Shown piece by piece: positions 26,735 through 35,898 of a DNA stretch of 64,000 bases. The DNA is taken from the NCBI RefSeq assembly GCF_036327755.1, contig NZ_CP109596.1, forward strand, positions 1,798,001-1,862,000. Direction: 5' to 3'. A program made the position numbers and the translations under genes. The notes beneath the pieces were generated by a model. It made no database searches and was not told the DNA's origin. It worked only from the letters and a program-made list of their open reading frames with translations. This DNA is from Nocardia sp. NBC_01503 (GTDB lineage: Bacteria > Actinomycetota > Actinomycetes > Mycobacteriales > Mycobacteriaceae). Position 1 is the stretch's first letter, and each line of letters opens with the position of its first letter.

Positions 26735-28360
26735 GTGACATCGCCATCCACCGCCCGCGACCACCGCGACGGCTTCGTCCCCTTCCCCGACGACCTCGCC
26801 GAGCGCTATCGGCGGGCCGGATACTGGGCCGGACGCCCGCTCGGCGAACTGCTACGGAACGCGGCGCGACAGTGGCCCGAGCGCACCGCCCTGCTCGGCG
26901 ATCCCGGAACGCCGGGCGCGGGGTCCACCTACGCCGAACTCGACACCGCCGCGGACCGCATGGCGCACGGCCTGCTGAAACTCGGTATCGCACCGGGCGA
27001 TCGGGTCGTGGTGCAGCTGCCCAATGTGCTCGAATTCGTGCCCGTGCTCTTCGGACTGCTGCGCGCGGGCATCATTCCGGTGCTGACCCTGCCCGCGCAT
27101 CGCCGCGCCGAGATCGAACATCTCACCCGGCTCTCGGGCGCGGTCGCCTATGTGATCGCCGACCGCGCAGCCGATTTCGACTATCGCGTACTCGCGCACG
27201 AGGTGTGCGCCGCCGTGCCGGCGCTGCGGCATGTGCTGGTCCTCGGCGATCCGGGCGCCTTCACCGATCTGCATTCGGTTCCCGCACACGGCAATTCGCT
27301 GCCCGTCATCGATGCCTCCGATATCGCGCTCATGCTGGTCTCCGGCGGTACCACCGGCCTGCCCAAGCTGATCGCCCGCACACACGACGACTACACCTAC
27401 AACTCCGAGGCCAGTGCCGAGGTATGCGAGCTGCGGCCGCAGGACGTGTATCTCGCGACTCTGCCCGTGGCGCACAACTTCCCACTCGCCTGCCCCGGCA
27501 TTCTGGGCACCATCGCCACCGGCGGCGGCATGGTGTTCATCACCGATCCCAGCCCGGAGAACGCCTTCGCCGCCATCGAGAGGCACGGCGTCACGGTCAC
27601 CGCCGTGGTGCCGCCACTGGCGCAGTTGTGGTCCGCCGCGGTCGATTGGGAGGAGGCGGATCTGTCCACGCTGCGCCTGCTCCAGGTCGGCGGCGCTCGC
27701 CTGGCCGCGGTCAACGCACGAGAAGTGCGACCCGCCTTGAATGTTCGCCTGCAACAGGTGTTCGGCATGGCCGAAGGACTGCTCAACTACACCCGCTTCG
27801 AGGACTCCGACGAGATCGTCTGCACCACCCAGGGGCGGCCCCTGTCCCCCGCCGACGAGGTGCGGGTGGTCGATGCCGACGGCAAGGACGTCGCGGACGG
27901 CGAGGAGGGCGAACTGCTCACCCGTGGCCCGTACACGCTGCGCGGGTATTACCGTGCCCCCGAACATAATTCACGCGCCTTCACCCCGGATGGCTTCTAC
28001 CGCAGCGGTGACCTGGTGCGCCGCCTGCCCAGTGGACATCTCATGGTCTCCGGGCGCATCAAGGATGTCATCAATCGCGGCGGCGAGAACATATCCTGCG
28101 ATGAGCTGGAGGAGCATCTGCTCGCCCACCCCGCGGTCCGGCATGCGGCGGCGGTCGGACTGCCCGATGCCGCGCTCGGCGAAAGGGTCTGTGCCGTACT
28201 GGTTGTCGACGGCGATATGCCCTCACTGGTGCAGATCAAAGCCTTCCTGACCGCGCGCGGACTCGCCACCTACAAACTCCCCGATGTACTGCGCCAGGCC
28301 GATACCCTGCCCGTCACCGCCGTCGGCAAGATCGACAAGAAGGCACTGCGCGCGGCGTGA
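26735..28360 (+). CDS. mbtA: Siderophore aryl acid-AMP ligase (salicyl/2,3-DHB-AMP ligase, MbtA/DhbE type)
   Basis: The 541-residue enzyme belongs to the stand-alone adenylation domains that activate salicylate or 2,3-dihydroxybenzoate for siderophore synthesis. SGGTTGLPKLI near 208-218 is the P-loop, FGMAEGLLNYTR is the A5 region, SGRIKDVINRGGENIS the A8 hinge and VGKIDKKAL near the end holds the catalytic Lys. An iron box precedes it and a salicylate synthase lies 1 kb away, so salicylate is the likely substrate. No peptide synthetase is in this window; in Nocardia such genes (nbtT, nbtS) are, from memory, unlinked to the main nocobactin cluster. Confidence 0.88.
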   Translation: MTSPSTARDHRDGFVPFPDDLAERYRRAGYWAGRPLGELLRNAARQWPERTALLGDPGTPGAGSTYAELDTAADRMAHGLLKLGIAPGDRVVVQLPNVLEFVPVLFGLLRAGIIPVLTLPAHRRAEIEHLTRLSGAVAYVIADRAADFDYRVLAHEVCAAVPALRHVLVLGDPGAFTDLHSVPAHGNSLPVIDASDIALMLVSGGTTGLPKLIARTHDDYTYNSEASAEVCELRPQDVYLATLPVAHNFPLACPGILGTIATGGGMVFITDPSPENAFAAIERHGVTVTAVVPPLAQLWSAAVDWEEADLSTLRLLQVGGARLAAVNAREVRPALNVRLQQVFGMAEGLLNYTRFEDSDEIVCTTQGRPLSPADEVRVVDADGKDVADGEEGELLTRGPYTLRGYYRAPEHNSRAFTPDGFYRSGDLVRRLPSGHLMVSGRIKDVINRGGENISCDELEEHLLAHPAVRHAAAVGLPDAALGERVCAVLVVDGDMPSLVQIKAFLTARGLATYKLPDVLRQADTLPVTAVGKIDKKALRAA

Positions 28361-28494
28361 ACCCGCGCGGGCGCCGCGAGCACGGATCGCCGCCAGGCGC
28401 ATCCCGGGCACCCGCGATCGGCCATTTTGGGCGTGTGCACTTCATCACCGCGTTTCCACGCGACGCCCCGCCGCGCACATCATAGGGTTCGTCT

Positions 28495-29373
28495 ATGGGT
28501 GGGTGGAGTACGTCGAATATCCCGGATCTGACCGATAAGACCTACATCGTCACCGGTGCGACCAGCGGACTGGGCGCGGCCACCGCGCGCGGACTCGCCG
28601 AGGCGGGCGCACTGGTGATCATGGCCTGCCGCAATGAGATCAAGGGACAGGCGGTCGCCAAGACCATCGACGGGCGGGTACAGGTGCGCCCGCTGGATCT
28701 GGCCGATCTGGCCTCGGTGCGCGCCTTCGCCGACACCGTCGACTACGCGCACGGGCTGATCAACAATGCCGGGGTGATGGCGGTGCCGTACGGCCACACC
28801 ACCGACGGCTTCGAAATGCATGTCGGCACGAACTTTCTCGGCCACTTCGCGCTCACCGGACTGCTCATGGACCGCATCCGCGAGCGCGTGGTGAACGTCT
28901 CCAGCATCACCCATTTCATCGGGCGCATCGATCTGGAGGATCTGAACTGGGAGCACCGCGCCTACTCGCGCTTCGGGGCGTACGCGCAGACGAAACTGGC
29001 GCTGCTGCTGTTCACCTATGAACTCCAGCGCCGCCTGCTCGCGGCCGGATCGGCCAAACTGGCGGTGGCCGCGCACCCCGGGTACGCGGCCACCGAGATC
29101 AACTCCAAAACCCAGAACCTGTTGGAGCAGATCATCGGGCTCGGTAATCGCCTGATCGCTCAGAGCGCCGAGATGGGCGCACTGCCAACCCTTTTCGCCG
29201 CCACCGCGGAGGCGGAGCCCGGCGGCTACTACGGCCCCGATCACTTCAACTGGAGCGGCTACCCGGCCCCGGTCTCCTCCAATGCCGCCTCACACGATGA
29301 GAAGGTCGCCGCTCAACTCTGGGAACTGGCCGAGAAACTCACCGGCGTCGACTTCCAGGTGCACCCGGACTGA
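28495..29373 (+). CDS. Short-chain dehydrogenase/reductase, paralogue of 24797-25681
   Basis: The 292-residue protein has TGATSGLG near 20-27, NNAG near 86-89, VSS near 138 and YAQTK near 162-166, a complete classical SDR active site. It is the same subtype as the SDR at 24797-25681. It sits between the two iron-regulated siderophore genes, but no iron box precedes it and the family is not needed for known salicylate siderophores, so a link is not shown. It converges with the salicylate synthase gene with 2 bp between stops. Confidence 0.88.
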   Translation: MGGWSTSNIPDLTDKTYIVTGATSGLGAATARGLAEAGALVIMACRNEIKGQAVAKTIDGRVQVRPLDLADLASVRAFADTVDYAHGLINNAGVMAVPYGHTTDGFEMHVGTNFLGHFALTGLLMDRIRERVVNVSSITHFIGRIDLEDLNWEHRAYSRFGAYAQTKLALLLFTYELQRRLLAAGSAKLAVAAHPGYAATEINSKTQNLLEQIIGLGNRLIAQSAEMGALPTLFAATAEAEPGGYYGPDHFNWSGYPAPVSSNAASHDEKVAAQLWELAEKLTGVDFQVHPD

Positions 29374-29375
29374 AA

Positions 29376-30710
29376 CTACGCGCGCACCACATACGGTGCG
29401 ACGCTGCCGAGCTTCTCGCATGTCTCCTCGAATTCGCGTTCGGGGCGGGATTGCCCGACCACGCCCGCGCCCGCGCGCAGCCACGCGCCCGCACCGCTCT
29501 GGTAGACCGCGCGCAGCACCAGGGTGGCCTCCAGCGCGCCATCCGGCGAAATCGTCACCACCGCACCGGAGTACAGGCCGCGCGGGTCATGATCGAGGCG
29601 GAAGACCGCGTCCACACCCGCCGCCTTGGGGATACCCGAGGCGGTCACCGACGGGAAGAGGGTCTCCAGCGCGTCCCACGGGCTGCGGTCCGCGGCGAGG
29701 CGGCCCTTGACCGTGGAGGCCAGATGCTGAACACTGCCGCGTTCGCGCACCGCCATGAAATCCGAGACCGCGGTGGTCTCCGGCTCGGCGACGGCGGCGA
29801 TCTCCGAGAACGAGGTCTGCACCGAGATCGCGTGCTCGACAATCTCTTTGGGATCGCTGATCAGCTCGGCGCGGGCCGCCGAATCCACCGCGTCACCGCG
29901 GCCGAAGGCACGGGTGCCCGCGAGCGGTTCGGTGGTGACAACGCGCTCACCGTCGACCGCGGCCACCAGCTCCGGGCTGAAGCCCGCGGCCTCCAGGCCG
30001 CCCAGTCGCAGCAGGAACGAGCGCGCGGGCGTATTGTGCATCCGCCCCAGCCGGTAGGAGTCCGGAATGTTCACGGCGAAGGGCAGATCCACCTTCCGCG
30101 ACAAGATCACCTTCTGATATTTGCCGTCGCGGATCTCGGCGACGCCCGCCGCCACCCGGTCCGCGTAGCCGGTGGGGTCGATGGTCACATCCACCGGATG
30201 CGCGACCGGCAGCGCACTGCCCTGGGCCGCCGCGATGAGTTCGTGAATATCGGCCGTCTCGGCCGGGGTCGCACCGGCGACCCGCACCCCGGAGGCGTCG
30301 ATGCGCACCTCGATGCGCGGAATCATCAAGTGCGCCAGCGTGGCTCGCGGATGCACATGCGCGGTCGCACCCAGCGACCAGGCGCAGAATTCGAATCCGA
30401 TCCAGCCGTACGCGTTTCGCCGCCCCAGCGGGATACCGGCGAGGGCGCGGTCCACGGCCTGCGCCGGACTGCCTTCCCACGCGCCGGAGGTGGTCTCGCC
30501 GTCCCAGCTCACCCGCAGTTCGTCGGCGTCGAGTTCGATACCGCCGATCGGGTCGGCCGCGAACACCCAGGTGCCGGGGCGTTCGTACACCACGTATTCG
30601 CCGAAGCGATCCGCCGCGGCCAGTGCGGCGACCGCCGCCACCGGATCGGTGACGTACTCGCCCCATTGCCGCTCGTCGTCGAGCCGTACCCGTTCGTCCG
30701 TGGCCGCCAC
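29376..30710 (-). CDS. mbtI: Salicylate synthase (MbtI/Irp9 type)
   Basis: The 444-residue product belongs to the chorismate-utilising enzymes and makes salicylate from chorismate through isochorismate, the first step of mycobactin or nocobactin synthesis. KVILSRKVDLPF, TEPLAGTRAFG, FPSVTASGIPKAAGVDAVFR, RGLYSGAVV and the closing EREFEETCEKL are close to M. tuberculosis MbtI (450 aa). I set the start at the GTG at 30710, which has GGAGG 6 nt upstream. The longer frame from 30779 would run through the iron boxes and is unlikely. Nocardia homologues are called nbtS. Confidence 0.92.
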   Translation of the reverse strand: MAATDERVRLDDERQWGEYVTDPVAAVAALAAADRFGEYVVYERPGTWVFAADPIGGIELDADELRVSWDGETTSGAWEGSPAQAVDRALAGIPLGRRNAYGWIGFEFCAWSLGATAHVHPRATLAHLMIPRIEVRIDASGVRVAGATPAETADIHELIAAAQGSALPVAHPVDVTIDPTGYADRVAAGVAEIRDGKYQKVILSRKVDLPFAVNIPDSYRLGRMHNTPARSFLLRLGGLEAAGFSPELVAAVDGERVVTTEPLAGTRAFGRGDAVDSAARAELISDPKEIVEHAISVQTSFSEIAAVAEPETTAVSDFMAVRERGSVQHLASTVKGRLAADRSPWDALETLFPSVTASGIPKAAGVDAVFRLDHDPRGLYSGAVVTISPDGALEATLVLRAVYQSGAGAWLRAGAGVVGQSRPEREFEETCEKLGSVAPYVVRA

Positions 30711-30718
30711 CGGTCCTC

Positions 30719-30737
30719 CAAGGTTATGCTTACCTAA
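30719..30737 (-). promoter_or_regulatory. IdeR-like iron box 1 before salicylate synthase
   Basis: The 19-mer CAAGGTTATGCTTACCTAA agrees with 15 of 19 positions of the IdeR consensus. It lies only 8 bp from the GTG start, so repressor binding would cover the transcription start. Confidence 0.8.
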
Positions 30738-30746
30738 CTTATTGCG

Positions 30747-30765
30747 GAAGGTTAGCATTACCTTC
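30747..30765 (-). promoter_or_regulatory. IdeR-like iron box 2 before salicylate synthase
   Basis: The sequence GAAGGTTAGCATTACCTTC is a near-perfect palindrome agreeing with 12 of 19 IdeR positions. With box 1 it forms a tandem pair, 9 bp apart, as at strongly iron-controlled mycobactin promoters. Confidence 0.65.
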
Positions 30766-30910
30766 CTTCGAATGGTCAACCTCGCCGTACGGCCTCCGTC
30801 ACACCAGCCGAAACCCGCAGCACGATCGGGGAATTGACCGACCCGCCGCCCCGCGACCGCCCCATCGGCTTCAATGGATTGCGGCGGTCCACGTGCGGAG
30901 GTAATAACAG

Positions 30911-33277
30911 ATGCTCGATCACGACAGTCGGCTCCCGGAGGCCGCCAGCACCCCCGGGTCGGTGGTCGCGCTCGTCGACGCCGCCGGACGGGTCGAACGC
31001 GAACTCATCGGCAACTGGCTCGCAGAGGGCGGTATCGCCCAGGAGTTCGGCACCGCCGCGCCCGTCATCCAGATCGATCTGGACCCGGACGCCCTCACCA
31101 CCCGCCTCGTCGAGCGGCATGACGATCCGCTGGTGGTGCCGGTCCGCGTCCTGTGGCTGCCGCCCGAGCGAGACGGTGTGCGGCGCACCAGCTTCGGCGA
31201 CCTGGTCACCCTCTCGAATCCGCGCAAACCCAATCGGTTCATGCAGCGCAGGCTCGTCACCAAGGCCCCGGACCGGCATCTGGTCCTCACCGGCGCACCC
31301 GCCCGGCTCAGCGAGCTGCGCGCCAATAATCCCGGATCCGTCGGCGCCCCCGAATCTTTCGCGCGCGCCATCGTGCGCGCGGGCACCGTCGCCCTCGAAC
31401 GCGCCGAACGCGCGGTGATCGGCGACCGCTACAAGGTGCCGCGCCTGGTGGCCGAGGAGATCCTGGACTCCCCCGAATTCCTGCGCCGCCTCGATGCCAT
31501 TGCCGAACAGGCGGATACGAACCCGCGCGAGGTGTACCGGCGCGCCGAGAAGGCGCTGCGCGAACTCGTCGCCGCGCAGAGCCGCCTGGTCTCGGATCTG
31601 TTCACCCAGGCCATGCGGCCGGTGCACGCCTCCACCTGGAAGGTCGACGACGACCCCATCGGACTCGACCGGCTGCGCGCGCTGAACCGCCGCTATCCAC
31701 TGGTATTCCTGCCCTCGCATCGCTCCTATGTGGACGCCTTCGTCCTCGGGGATATTCTGGCGCGCAATGACTTTCCGCCCAATCATGTGGTCGGCGGGGC
31801 AAACCTGAAGTTCTGGCCGATCGGACCCATTGCCCGGCGTACCGGAACCGTATTCATCCGGCGCAGTTTCGGCGATGACGAGGTATACAAAGCGGTCGTC
31901 GAAGAATACTTCGCCTATCTCCTCGCCAAACGATTCAATCTCGAATGGTATTTCGAAGGCGGACGCACCCGCACCGGAAAACTCCGGCCCCCGCGCTATG
32001 GATTGTTGAATTACCTTGCGGCGGCTTTGCGTTCATCCCGCATCGACGATGTGATGCTCGTTCCGGTCTCCATCACCTATGAGCGACTCAATGAAATCGG
32101 AGCCATTGCCGACGAACAGACCGGCGGTATGAAACAGGCCGAGGGATTGGCCTGGCTGGCCCGGTATGTGCGCAATCAACAGCACTCCGCCGGACATGTC
32201 TACGTGCGATTCGGGAATCCGCTCTCCGCCCGCGACCGGCTGTCGGCACACGGCGATCCGTTGAAGACGCACGCCCTGACAGCCGAACCCGAGCTGGAGG
32301 AGCTGGAGCACCGGGCGGTGCAGCGGCTCGCCTTCGAGGTCGCCGTCGGCATCAACGACGTCACCCCGATCACCGTCAACGCCCTCACCACCCTGGTCCT
32401 GCTCGGTGTGCACGAGCGCGCGCTCACCCGCGCCGAACTGGGCAATGCCATCGCACCCGTGCTCGACTACATCGAAGACCGGAACCTGCCGCGCGGTGAG
32501 CTCGAGACCCTGCGCGATGATCACGGCCTGGCCGTGGTGCTGGAGCAGCTCGCCGTCGCCAAGGTCGTCACCGTGTATCGCGGTGGCCTGGAACCGGTCT
32601 ACGCCATCGGCGCGGGCGCACACCTCGAGGCCGCGTTCTACCGCAATAGCGCGGTGCACTGGTTCGCCAATCGCGCCATCCTCGAGCTGGCCGTACTCAC
32701 CGCCGTCGAGGCGCCCGAGGGCGATCAGCTGCGCGTCGGCTGGGAGGCCGCCTACCGGCTGCGCGACCTGCTCAAATTCGAATTCTTCTTCCCCGAACGC
32801 ACCGAGTTCACCAGCCAGCTCACCGCTGAAATGTTGCGGGTCGATCCGGAGTGGCATCGGCGCACCGCGGCAGGCACCGTCGGCTCGGAAATCCTGGCCC
32901 GCCTGGCGGAATCCGGTTTCATGATGGCGCACCGGGTACTGCGATCCTTCTTCGACGCCCAACTCGTGGTGGCCGAACGCCTCGCCGCCCGCGATCCCGC
33001 CGTCACCATCGACAAGAAGACGTTCATCGACGAATGTCTGCAGGTGGGCAAACAGATGCTGTTACAACAGCGATTGCACAGCCCCGAATCGGTCTCCTCC
33101 GAATTATTCGGCAGCGCACTCAAACTCGCCGATAATCACGGTCTGCTCGAAGCCGGCGACGACCCACAGGACCTGGTCACCCGGCGCACCCACTTCGCCG
33201 CCGAACTGCGGGCCATCGGCGGTCGCATCTCCCGCGCCGCCACCCTCGACCCGTCCAACCGGCTGGATGCGCTATGA
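30911..33277 (+). CDS. plsB: Glycerol-3-phosphate 1-O-acyltransferase PlsB
   Basis: The 788-residue protein has the length of mycobacterial PlsB2 (Rv2482c, 789 aa). SHRSYVDAF puts the catalytic H-x4-D at His270 and Asp275; IRRSFGDDEVYK near 316-327 and FEGGRTRTGKLRPPRYG near 348-364 are acyltransferase blocks II and III. It transfers an acyl group to position 1 of glycerol 3-phosphate at the membrane. A GGAGG site lies 8 nt before the ATG. The next gene, a PlsC fusion, overlaps by 4 bp (ATGA), so the two phospholipid acylation steps are translationally coupled. Confidence 0.93.
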   Translation: MLDHDSRLPEAASTPGSVVALVDAAGRVERELIGNWLAEGGIAQEFGTAAPVIQIDLDPDALTTRLVERHDDPLVVPVRVLWLPPERDGVRRTSFGDLVTLSNPRKPNRFMQRRLVTKAPDRHLVLTGAPARLSELRANNPGSVGAPESFARAIVRAGTVALERAERAVIGDRYKVPRLVAEEILDSPEFLRRLDAIAEQADTNPREVYRRAEKALRELVAAQSRLVSDLFTQAMRPVHASTWKVDDDPIGLDRLRALNRRYPLVFLPSHRSYVDAFVLGDILARNDFPPNHVVGGANLKFWPIGPIARRTGTVFIRRSFGDDEVYKAVVEEYFAYLLAKRFNLEWYFEGGRTRTGKLRPPRYGLLNYLAAALRSSRIDDVMLVPVSITYERLNEIGAIADEQTGGMKQAEGLAWLARYVRNQQHSAGHVYVRFGNPLSARDRLSAHGDPLKTHALTAEPELEELEHRAVQRLAFEVAVGINDVTPITVNALTTLVLLGVHERALTRAELGNAIAPVLDYIEDRNLPRGELETLRDDHGLAVVLEQLAVAKVVTVYRGGLEPVYAIGAGAHLEAAFYRNSAVHWFANRAILELAVLTAVEAPEGDQLRVGWEAAYRLRDLLKFEFFFPERTEFTSQLTAEMLRVDPEWHRRTAAGTVGSEILARLAESGFMMAHRVLRSFFDAQLVVAERLAARDPAVTIDKKTFIDECLQVGKQMLLQQRLHSPESVSSELFGSALKLADNHGLLEAGDDPQDLVTRRTHFAAELRAIGGRISRAATLDPSNRLDAL

Positions 33278-34773
33278 CGCACCGAGCCTCCGGCGGTGAA
33301 CTCCTCGCGCCTGGCGTCGGCATCATCGAACAGCCCATCGGCGCAATGGATCTCGAGGAGGCGGTGGCGGCCATCCGGAGCGGTCCGCGGGGGCCACGGG
33401 TCGCGGCGGTCTTCGACTTCGGCGGGACCGTGGTCAGCGGATTCAATCCACCCGCCGCACTCGAACGCCTGGTGCGGCGGCGCAGCGGGCGCACCGCCGT
33501 CACCAATGTGATGCTCGGCAGTATCCGCGGGGCGCGCAGTGAGGGCGAGTACGAGCGATTCCTGCAGCAGGCCATGCACACCTGGGCCGGAGTACCCGAG
33601 ACCGAACTCGACGAACTCGGCGCGGCACTGTTCCACAGGACCGTGCACGGCCACCTCTACCCCGAAGCCTGGCGCCTGGTACGCGAACACGAAACCGCCG
33701 GGCACACACTGATACTCGTCAGCTCGCTGACCAGGTATCAGGTCCAACCCGTCGCGGAAGAGCTGGGCATACCGAACGTACTGTGCACCACCATGTCCGT
33801 ACAGGACGGCGTCCTGACCGGGCACGTCGACGGAAAACCGCTGTGGCGCAATGGCAAAGCGGACGCGGTCCGCCGGTTCGCCGCCACCCGCGGCATCGAC
33901 CTCGCCCAGAGCTGGATCTATGCCGACAGCGCCGCGGACCTGCCGCTACTCCAACTCGCGGGGCATCCGTTCGCCGTCAACCCGGATCCGCGCGTGGTAC
34001 TCGAGGCCGCCGAGAAGAGTTGGCCGGTACTGCATTTCCGGCCCCGGCAGGCCCCCAAACCGACCGACTACGCGCGCACCGTCAGCGGCTTCGGGGCACT
34101 GGTCGGCGGCGCGCTCTTCGGGGTCGCCGCCAAGGCGCACACCAAACAGCGCAGGCAGATGGCCGATTCCATGATGACCGTCGCCGCCGACTCCACACTG
34201 CGCGGCACCGGTGTGCGCGTACGCGTGTCCGGGGCCGAAAATGCCCGCGCCCCAAGGCCCGCCGTCTTCATCTTCAATCACCAGAGTCAATTCGACATCA
34301 TCGTGATCGCCGAGGTGCTCGGTGCGGGATTCACCGGTGTCGCCAAGCAGGAGGTCGCCAACAATCCGCTGTTCGGACCGCTCATGCGATTCGTGGAGGT
34401 CACCTTCATCAACCGCGGCGACAGCGCCGCCGCCCGCGCGGCCTTGCAGCCCGTCGTCGAAACCCTCAGGGGCGGACTGTCGGTCGTCATCGCTCCGGAG
34501 GGCACCCGGTCGCTCACACCGCGCGTGGGCGCCTTCAAGAAGGGCGCATTCCACATCGCCATCCAGGCGGGGGTACCGATCATCCCGGTCGTCATCCGCA
34601 ATGCGGGCGAAATCGCCTGGCGGAACTCGGCGGTGGTACGGAAAGGGGTGGTCGACGTCGCCGTCCTGCCACCCATCGACGTCAGCGGCTGGGACCCCGC
34701 ACAGCTGGACGACGAGGTGGAGCGGGTCCGTCAACTCTTCGTCGACACCCTGCTGCACTGGCCGGAGAACTAG
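33274..34773 (+). CDS. plsC: HAD-IB-like domain fused to 1-acylglycerol-3-phosphate acyltransferase (PlsC)
   Basis: Residues about 42-260 form a HAD superfamily IB domain and about 290-490 a PlsC domain with NHQSQFD (H-x4-D) and APEGTRS. The PlsC part adds the second acyl group to lysophosphatidate. HAD motif I reads VFDFGGTVV: Asp48 is present, but residue 50, normally the Asp acid/base of DxDxT, is Gly. Motif II (LVSSLTRYQ) and motif IV (YADSAADLPLL) are retained. Phosphatase activity is therefore doubtful. The order plsB-plsC fusion corresponds to Rv2482c-Rv2483c. Confidence 0.9.
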   Translation: MTHRASGGELLAPGVGIIEQPIGAMDLEEAVAAIRSGPRGPRVAAVFDFGGTVVSGFNPPAALERLVRRRSGRTAVTNVMLGSIRGARSEGEYERFLQQAMHTWAGVPETELDELGAALFHRTVHGHLYPEAWRLVREHETAGHTLILVSSLTRYQVQPVAEELGIPNVLCTTMSVQDGVLTGHVDGKPLWRNGKADAVRRFAATRGIDLAQSWIYADSAADLPLLQLAGHPFAVNPDPRVVLEAAEKSWPVLHFRPRQAPKPTDYARTVSGFGALVGGALFGVAAKAHTKQRRQMADSMMTVAADSTLRGTGVRVRVSGAENARAPRPAVFIFNHQSQFDIIVIAEVLGAGFTGVAKQEVANNPLFGPLMRFVEVTFINRGDSAAARAALQPVVETLRGGLSVVIAPEGTRSLTPRVGAFKKGAFHIAIQAGVPIIPVVIRNAGEIAWRNSAVVRKGVVDVAVLPPIDVSGWDPAQLDDEVERVRQLFVDTLLHWPEN

Positions 34774-35489
34774 ACCTGCTTGCCGAACAACAGCTTCCAC
34801 GGCATCAGCGCCGACTCCAGCTGCACCTTGAATGTCATCTTGGACGCGCCCTTGGTGCGCTCCTCGAAGCGGATCGGCACCTCGGCGATGGCAATGCCCT
34901 TCTTGACCGTCCGGTAGTTCATCTCCACCTGGAACGAGTAGCCATTGCTCTTGATCGACGCCACATCGATGGCGCGCAGCGTATCGGCCTTCCACGCCTT
35001 GAAACCGGCGGTCGCGTCCTTGACGCCCAGGCGCAGAATCAGATTCACGTAGAAGTTCGCCCACGCCGAGAGCGCCTTGCGATGCCACTTCCACTCCTCG
35101 GCGGTGGAACCGCCGGGCACGTAACGGGACCCGAGCACGACGCCCGCGTCGGTGGTCTCCAGCTTCTCCAGCATGGCCGGGATGACCTCGGCCGGATGCG
35201 AGAGGTCGGCATCCATCTGGATCACCACATCCGCGCCCTCGTCCAGGGCCTTGGTGATGCCCGCGATGTAGGCGCGGCCCAGCCCGTCCTTCTCGGTACG
35301 GTGCAGCACGCCGACCACATTCGGCAGGTCCACGGCCAGCTTGTCGGCCACCTCGCCGGTGCCGTCGGGTGAATTGTCGTCCACCACCAGCACATGCAGG
35401 TCGGCCACCGGTAGCGCGGTGAGTCGTTCCACCGCCACCGGCAGGTTCTCCCGCTCGTTGTAGGTCGGCACCACAACGGTCACCTTCAA
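34770..35489 (-). CDS. ppm1: Polyprenol monophosphomannose synthase (GT2, Ppm1 catalytic domain)
   Basis: The GT2 enzyme transfers mannose from GDP-mannose to polyprenyl phosphate, giving the donor for lipomannan, lipoarabinomannan and protein mannosylation. VVPTYNERENL, VVDDNSPDGTG, the DADLSHP metal site and GSRYVPGG match DPM1/Ppm1. I prefer the TTG at 35489 (239 aa) because GGGAGGG stands 6 nt before it and the fold begins there (LKVTVVVPTYNE). A GTG at 35540 would add 17 residues. There is no fused acyltransferase domain, unlike M. tuberculosis Ppm1. Copy c of the dispersed element lies in its leader. Confidence 0.9.
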   Translation of the reverse strand: MKVTVVVPTYNERENLPVAVERLTALPVADLHVLVVDDNSPDGTGEVADKLAVDLPNVVGVLHRTEKDGLGRAYIAGITKALDEGADVVIQMDADLSHPAEVIPAMLEKLETTDAGVVLGSRYVPGGSTAEEWKWHRKALSAWANFYVNLILRLGVKDATAGFKAWKADTLRAIDVASIKSNGYSFQVEMNYRTVKKGIAIAEVPIRFEERTKGASKMTFKVQLESALMPWKLLFGKQV

Positions 35490-35558
35490 GGGTCGCCCTC
35501 CCGCTCGATTCTCGCCCGTACCCCCAGCACGGGCGGGCACATCGTCGTTTCTGCACTC

Positions 35559-35681
35559 CCCCGCCTCCCCGCATCTTCAGCGCCCAGCAAAGAGCCGTCG
35601 ACGGTTGGACACGCGTGCCTGCGGTTGGGAGCCAACCCAATTTCGAGCGTGCCCCAGGAGTTACCCCGATCTTACGAGATC
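35559..35681 (-). repeat. Dispersed structured element, copy c
   Basis: Read on the minus strand it begins with the hairpin GATCT-CGTA-AGATC, then GGGGTAACTCCTGGGGCAC, and ends with GATGCGGGGAGGCGGGGG. Its first bases overlap the stop codon of the 57-residue gene, and it ends about 70 nt before the ppm start, so here it would be transcribed in sense. The middle contains its own stem (GTTGG-CTC-CCAAC). Confidence 0.7.
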
Positions 35682-35853
35682 AGTCCTCGCCTTCATCCGC
35701 GGCCCTATTCCGCGCCTTCGCGATCTCCAAAGCCCTTTCGGCAGTTGCCTTGTCGGGATACGGGCCCATCCGGCCACCCACCCAGCACTGCTTACCCTGT
35801 TCGGCCCGGTGATGGTCGATGCAGTAGTACCACTGGTTGTCTTCCTCAGCCAT
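35680..35853 (-). CDS. Small conserved protein (57 aa), unknown
   Basis: The frame starts ATG at 35853 with an acidic N-terminus (MAEEDNQWYYC) and contains two Cys (residues 11 and 23) and a helical, charged C-terminal half (KATAERALEIAKARNRAA). Similar short proteins with a Y/W-rich beta hairpin and a helix are common in Mycobacteriales and are sometimes annotated as SPOR-like. I assign no function. It lies between the tRNA cluster and ppm on the same strand. Confidence 0.65.
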   Translation of the reverse strand: MAEEDNQWYYCIDHHRAEQGKQCWVGGRMGPYPDKATAERALEIAKARNRAADEGED

Positions 35854-35898
35854 GACCCCAGCATCCCACCAAGATCAGAAGGCCCCGTGCCGAACACG

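Noticed and set aside
30711..30779. Longer N-terminus for salicylate synthase
   Set aside because: These codons contain the two iron boxes; GGAGG and the family start point to GTG 30710.
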